From Desulfurobacterium atlanticum (lineage in GTDB: Bacteria; Aquificota; Aquificia; Desulfurobacteriales; Desulfurobacteriaceae): a DNA stretch of 64,000 bases. Shown here piece by piece: positions 61,376 through 64,000 of this stretch. The notes beneath the pieces are model-generated. The model did not search any database and was not told the DNA's origin. It worked only from the letters and a program-made list of their open reading frames with translations. The translations under genes and the position numbers were made by a program. The DNA lies in the NCBI RefSeq assembly GCF_900188395.1, contig NZ_FZOB01000003.1:132418-196417 (forward strand). The letters are read 5' to 3'. The first letter of the stretch is position 1, and each line of letters starts with the position of its first letter.

Positions 61376-63335
61376 ATTTAATAGGCGAGTTCTTGAAGAA
61401 TCTGAAGATGAGAAAAATCCACTCCTTGAAAGAGTGAAGTTCCTTGCAATATTTTTCACAAATCTTGATGAGTTTTTTATGATAAGGGTTGCTGGTTTAA
61501 AACAGCAGATTTCTGCTGGTATAACAAAACCTTCACCTGATGGATTAACCCCAAAAGAGCAACTTAGAAAAGTTTCTCAGAAAACAAGAACTCTTTTGAA
61601 AGTGGCTTCTGCTCAATATAAAAAATTGATAAGGGAGTTAAAAGCAAACTCTATTTTTATTCATAGATATGATAGACTTAACAAAACTCTTAAAAAGCTT
61701 GCTGATAAATATTTTTATGAATTTGTTTATCCTGTTCTTACGCCACTTGCTGTTGACCTTACTCATCCTTTTCCCCATCTTTCGAATCTAAGTTTTAACG
61801 TGATTGTTGAGATTCACGATGAAGAGTTAAAATTCGGCCTTGTCCCTGTTCCTAAAAATCTTCCCCGTTTTATAAAGTTAAAATCGGAGAATGGGGAGCT
61901 TCACTATATCCTTCTTGAAGACCTGATAATTCATCATATAGACAGTCTTTTCCCCGAACAGAATATTACAAATGTTGCAACCATAAGAATAACCAGGGAT
62001 GCTGATATAGTTATTCAGGAAGATGAGGCAGATGATCTTTTTGAAGAGATAGAAAAAGGGATAAGAAAGAGGAGATTTGGAAAACCTGTAAGACTTGAAA
62101 TGAACAACTGCACCGAGTATATGATAAACTTTCTAAAAGATGAGCTTGAGCTTCATGAAGAGGATATTTTCCATCTTAATATGCCGTTAAACCTTTCAGA
62201 TCTCTGGGAAGTTTACGAGATAGATAAGCCTCATTTAAAGTTTCCTGTTTACACTCCTTATTATCCAAGCATTTTCAATATAGATATCTTTTCTGTTTTA
62301 AAAATGAGAGATGTTGCTCTTTTTCATCCTTACGAATCAATAGATCCTGTGGTGGAACTGATAGAAGAAGCTGCAGAAGACCCTAATGTTCTCGCCATAA
62401 AACAAACACTTTACAGGGTGGGAAAAGATTCTCCTATTGTTGAAGCTCTCAAAAAAGCAGCCCAGAACGGTAAAGAAGTTGTTGCAGTTGTTGAGATAAA
62501 AGCTCGTTTTGATGAGGAAAGTAATATTACTTGGGCAAAACAGCTTGAAGAAGAAGGGGTTCATGTTGTTTATGGTGTTCCTGGACTTAAAACCCACGCA
62601 AAGCTTTTAATGATAGTAAGGAAAGAGGATGATACTTTAAAAAGGTATATTCATATAGGCACGGGAAATTATAATGTTTCAACAGCTAAAATTTACTCTG
62701 ATATAGGATTTATGACGACAGATTCTGTCATTGGAGAAGATGTTTCAAAACTCTTTAATGTTATGACCGGCTACTTTCATCCGCCGGAACTTAAAAAGAT
62801 ATATATGTCTCCGATTACATTGAAAAAGAAAATTTTAAGCCTTATAGAAAGGGAGATGGAAGCTGGAGAGAAGGGTAGAATTGTTGCAAAGATGAACTCT
62901 CTTGTTGATCCTGAAGTGATAAGGATGCTTTATAAAGCTTCTATGAAAGGTGTGAAGATAGACCTTATAGTTAGAGGAATCTGTTGTTTGAGACCTGGAA
63001 TTGAAGGAGTAAGTGAAAATATAAAAGTCATAAGTATAGTTGGTAAATATCTTGAGCATGCAAGAATCTTCTACTTTAAAAATAAAGGTGATGAAGAAGT
63101 TTATATAAGCAGTGCTGACTGGATGCCGAGAAACTTTCACAAAAGAATAGAATCTCTTGTTCCAATAGAATCTCCTGAGCTTAAGAAGTTTTTGAAGAAT
63201 ATTCTTGAAATTCAACTGAAGGATACAGCAAAAGTGAGAATTTTACAGTCTGATGGAACCTACTACCGTCCCGAAAAGAGGGATTTCAATTCCCAGGAGT
63301 ATTTTGAAAAGTGGATAAGAGAGGTGAAAGTATGA
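61311..63335 (+). CDS. ppk1: Polyphosphate kinase 1
   Basis: 674 residues. N-terminal LINRELSWLEFNRRVLEE, FFTNLDEFFMIRVAGLKQQ, PVLTPLAVDLTHPFPHLSNLSFN. The catalytic domain has HIGTGNYNVSTAKIYSDIGFMT with the phospho-accepting His, a second His in YLEHARIFYF, and YISSADWMPRNFHKRIE. It polymerises phosphate from ATP reversibly. It follows ppx and precedes sixA, with overlapping stop and start. Confidence 0.96.
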   Translation: MGKTADLASPKLLINRELSWLEFNRRVLEESEDEKNPLLERVKFLAIFFTNLDEFFMIRVAGLKQQISAGITKPSPDGLTPKEQLRKVSQKTRTLLKVASAQYKKLIRELKANSIFIHRYDRLNKTLKKLADKYFYEFVYPVLTPLAVDLTHPFPHLSNLSFNVIVEIHDEELKFGLVPVPKNLPRFIKLKSENGELHYILLEDLIIHHIDSLFPEQNITNVATIRITRDADIVIQEDEADDLFEEIEKGIRKRRFGKPVRLEMNNCTEYMINFLKDELELHEEDIFHLNMPLNLSDLWEVYEIDKPHLKFPVYTPYYPSIFNIDIFSVLKMRDVALFHPYESIDPVVELIEEAAEDPNVLAIKQTLYRVGKDSPIVEALKKAAQNGKEVVAVVEIKARFDEESNITWAKQLEEEGVHVVYGVPGLKTHAKLLMIVRKEDDTLKRYIHIGTGNYNVSTAKIYSDIGFMTTDSVIGEDVSKLFNVMTGYFHPPELKKIYMSPITLKKKILSLIEREMEAGEKGRIVAKMNSLVDPEVIRMLYKASMKGVKIDLIVRGICCLRPGIEGVSENIKVISIVGKYLEHARIFYFKNKGDEEVYISSADWMPRNFHKRIESLVPIESPELKKFLKNILEIQLKDTAKVRILQSDGTYYRPEKRDFNSQEYFEKWIREVKV

Positions 63336-63811
63336 GAAAAATATTCCTTATAAGACATGGAAAGGCTGTTGATAGGGAAGAGTGGATAGGTGATGACTGT
63401 AAAAGGCCTCTCACAGAAGAAGGGGAAGAAGAATTTAGAGAGTTTGCACAAAAGATAAAATATTTGTTTCCTGATGACTTTATTATTGTTTCAAGTCCGT
63501 GTGAAAGAGCCTTAAAAACGGCTCAAATTTTAAAGGAAATAACAGGACAGAAGCTTAAAATTACAGAACTACTAAAGCCTGATGCTGAGGTGGAAGATTA
63601 CCTTGAAGTTCTTGAAAAGTTTGACGGAAACATTGCAATAGTTGCCCACGAACCTGACCTTTCAATTTTCATGAATGAGCTTTTGTGTATCAATCCATCC
63701 AGAATAAAGTTTAAAAAAGGTGGAGTGGCTAAAATTATAGAGAAAAAGGGAAGATATTTCCTTTCATTTTTCATTACTCCTCAGCTTGTTTTTAAACTTT
63801 TTGATTCTTAA
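63332..63811 (+). CDS. sixA: Phosphohistidine phosphatase SixA
   Basis: 159 residues from ATG 63332, whose ATGA overlaps the ppk stop, with an AGAGGTG site. RHG motif IFLIRHGKAVDREEW, RPLTEEGEEEF, SSPCERALKTAQIL and a catalytic VAHEPDLSIFM. SixA removes phosphate from His residues of phosphorelay proteins. Its place in a polyphosphate operon suggests joint control of phosphate transfer. The last residues overlap an antisense transposase-like frame. Confidence 0.9.
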   Translation: MRKIFLIRHGKAVDREEWIGDDCKRPLTEEGEEEFREFAQKIKYLFPDDFIIVSSPCERALKTAQILKEITGQKLKITELLKPDAEVEDYLEVLEKFDGNIAIVAHEPDLSIFMNELLCINPSRIKFKKGGVAKIIEKKGRYFLSFFITPQLVFKLFDS

Positions 63812-64000
63812 CCTTTTGATATAAATTCTCGTTAGGTAGGGGGTGAGCACATTCTCCCCACCCTTTTCCAATACCCCCAGCCTATTAGCCACCACAAAAA
63901 CATCCTCAAGCAGCACAACAGGGAAACAAGCAACATTAAGATTAAACAAACAATCCCACTTACTCTTTAAAACCTCAAAAGGCGTTCTCCCATTCATACC
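63764..64000 (-). CDS. Probable transposase/integrase-core C-terminal fragment (truncated by window edge)
   Basis: The minus-strand frame is open from the window edge, so the 5' part lies outside. Visible sequence GMNGRTPFEVLKSKWDCLFNLNVACFPVVLLEDVFVV resembles the C-terminal end of DDE integrase-core transposases, where xRTPFEVLK follows the catalytic domain. The tail (TRIYIKRLRIKKFKNKLRSNEK) continues into antisense sixA sequence and its stop is at 63764, so the element may end between about 63812 and 63860 and the frame read out into host DNA. The family is uncertain. Confidence 0.5.
   Translation of the reverse strand, partial: GMNGRTPFEVLKSKWDCLFNLNVACFPVVLLEDVFVVANRLGVLEKGGENVLTPYLTRIYIKRLRIKKFKNKLRSNEK

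Overview
The window looks like a piece of the chromosome of a thermophilic, anaerobic, autotrophic bacterium of the Aquificota, most like the Desulfurobacteriaceae (Thermovibrio/Desulfurobacterium type). The assignment is inferred from gene content. A reverse gyrase points to life at high temperature. ATP-citrate lyase (aclB, aclA) beside a monomeric NADP isocitrate dehydrogenase points to CO2 fixation by the reductive TCA cycle. A futalosine-pathway enzyme (MqnA), TtuA/TtuB tRNA thiolation, periplasmic multiheme cytochromes, a tRNA-Sec gene and flagellar switch genes fit the same picture. The DNA is AT-rich, and most genes have a G/T-rich coding strand.

Layout. 1-4.5 kb: two multiheme c-type cytochromes (the first cut by the window edge), an exported beta-propeller-like protein and a probable globin-coupled diguanylate cyclase. 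4.5-7.9 kb (minus): a Crp/Fnr regulator, a YgbA-type nitrosative-stress protein, a CO dehydrogenase-fold protein with an altered active site, and a small cupin. Divergent from these at 7.9-9.6 kb are an AGOG-type DNA glycosylase, a NifX-like protein and a DUF1847 protein. 9.6-11.7 kb (minus): glnB-glnA behind a candidate sigma-54 promoter with an NtrC-type site, then tRNA-Sec. 12-16 kb: a K+ channel, a small membrane protein, a GCS2-type ligase and a gamma-glutamyltransferase.

16-28 kb is mostly minus strand. A tightly overlapping run holds a TolC/MacA/ABC efflux system followed by ttuB, ttuA, mqnA and yacG. Upstream lie mnmG-rsmG with a small GNAT gene, a divergent SAM-hydrolase-family protein, a TonB-like protein and tRNA-Gly. 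28.4-38.8 kb carries central metabolism: aroC, an NfnAB-type pair, idh, aclB-aclA and a Prx6-type peroxiredoxin. 38.8-45 kb (minus): a heptose kinase, tRNA-Leu, an iron alcohol dehydrogenase, a LysE exporter, a HAD phosphatase and fliN-fliM-fliG.

45-57.7 kb (plus) is one long directional run: SF1 helicase, reverse gyrase, mnmA and seven ATP synthase genes (b', b, delta, alpha, gamma, beta, epsilon), closed by a strong terminator. Subunits a and c are not here. 57.8-63.8 kb: a GGCT-like protein, two roadblock-like proteins, fructose-1,6-bisphosphatase and a polyphosphate/phosphohistidine set (ppx, ppk, sixA). The window ends in the 3' end of a probable transposase on the minus strand.

The most notable signal is the 4.5-7.9 kb block. 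Its CO dehydrogenase homologue has Ile-Glu where true CODHs have Cys-Cys at the C-cluster, and it sits with a nitrosative-stress gene, a Crp/Fnr regulator and an Fnr-like box. That suggests a hydroxylamine/NO stress module instead of CO metabolism. No intergenic gap longer than 300 bases was found; the largest, 11726-11989, shows no gene I can support.
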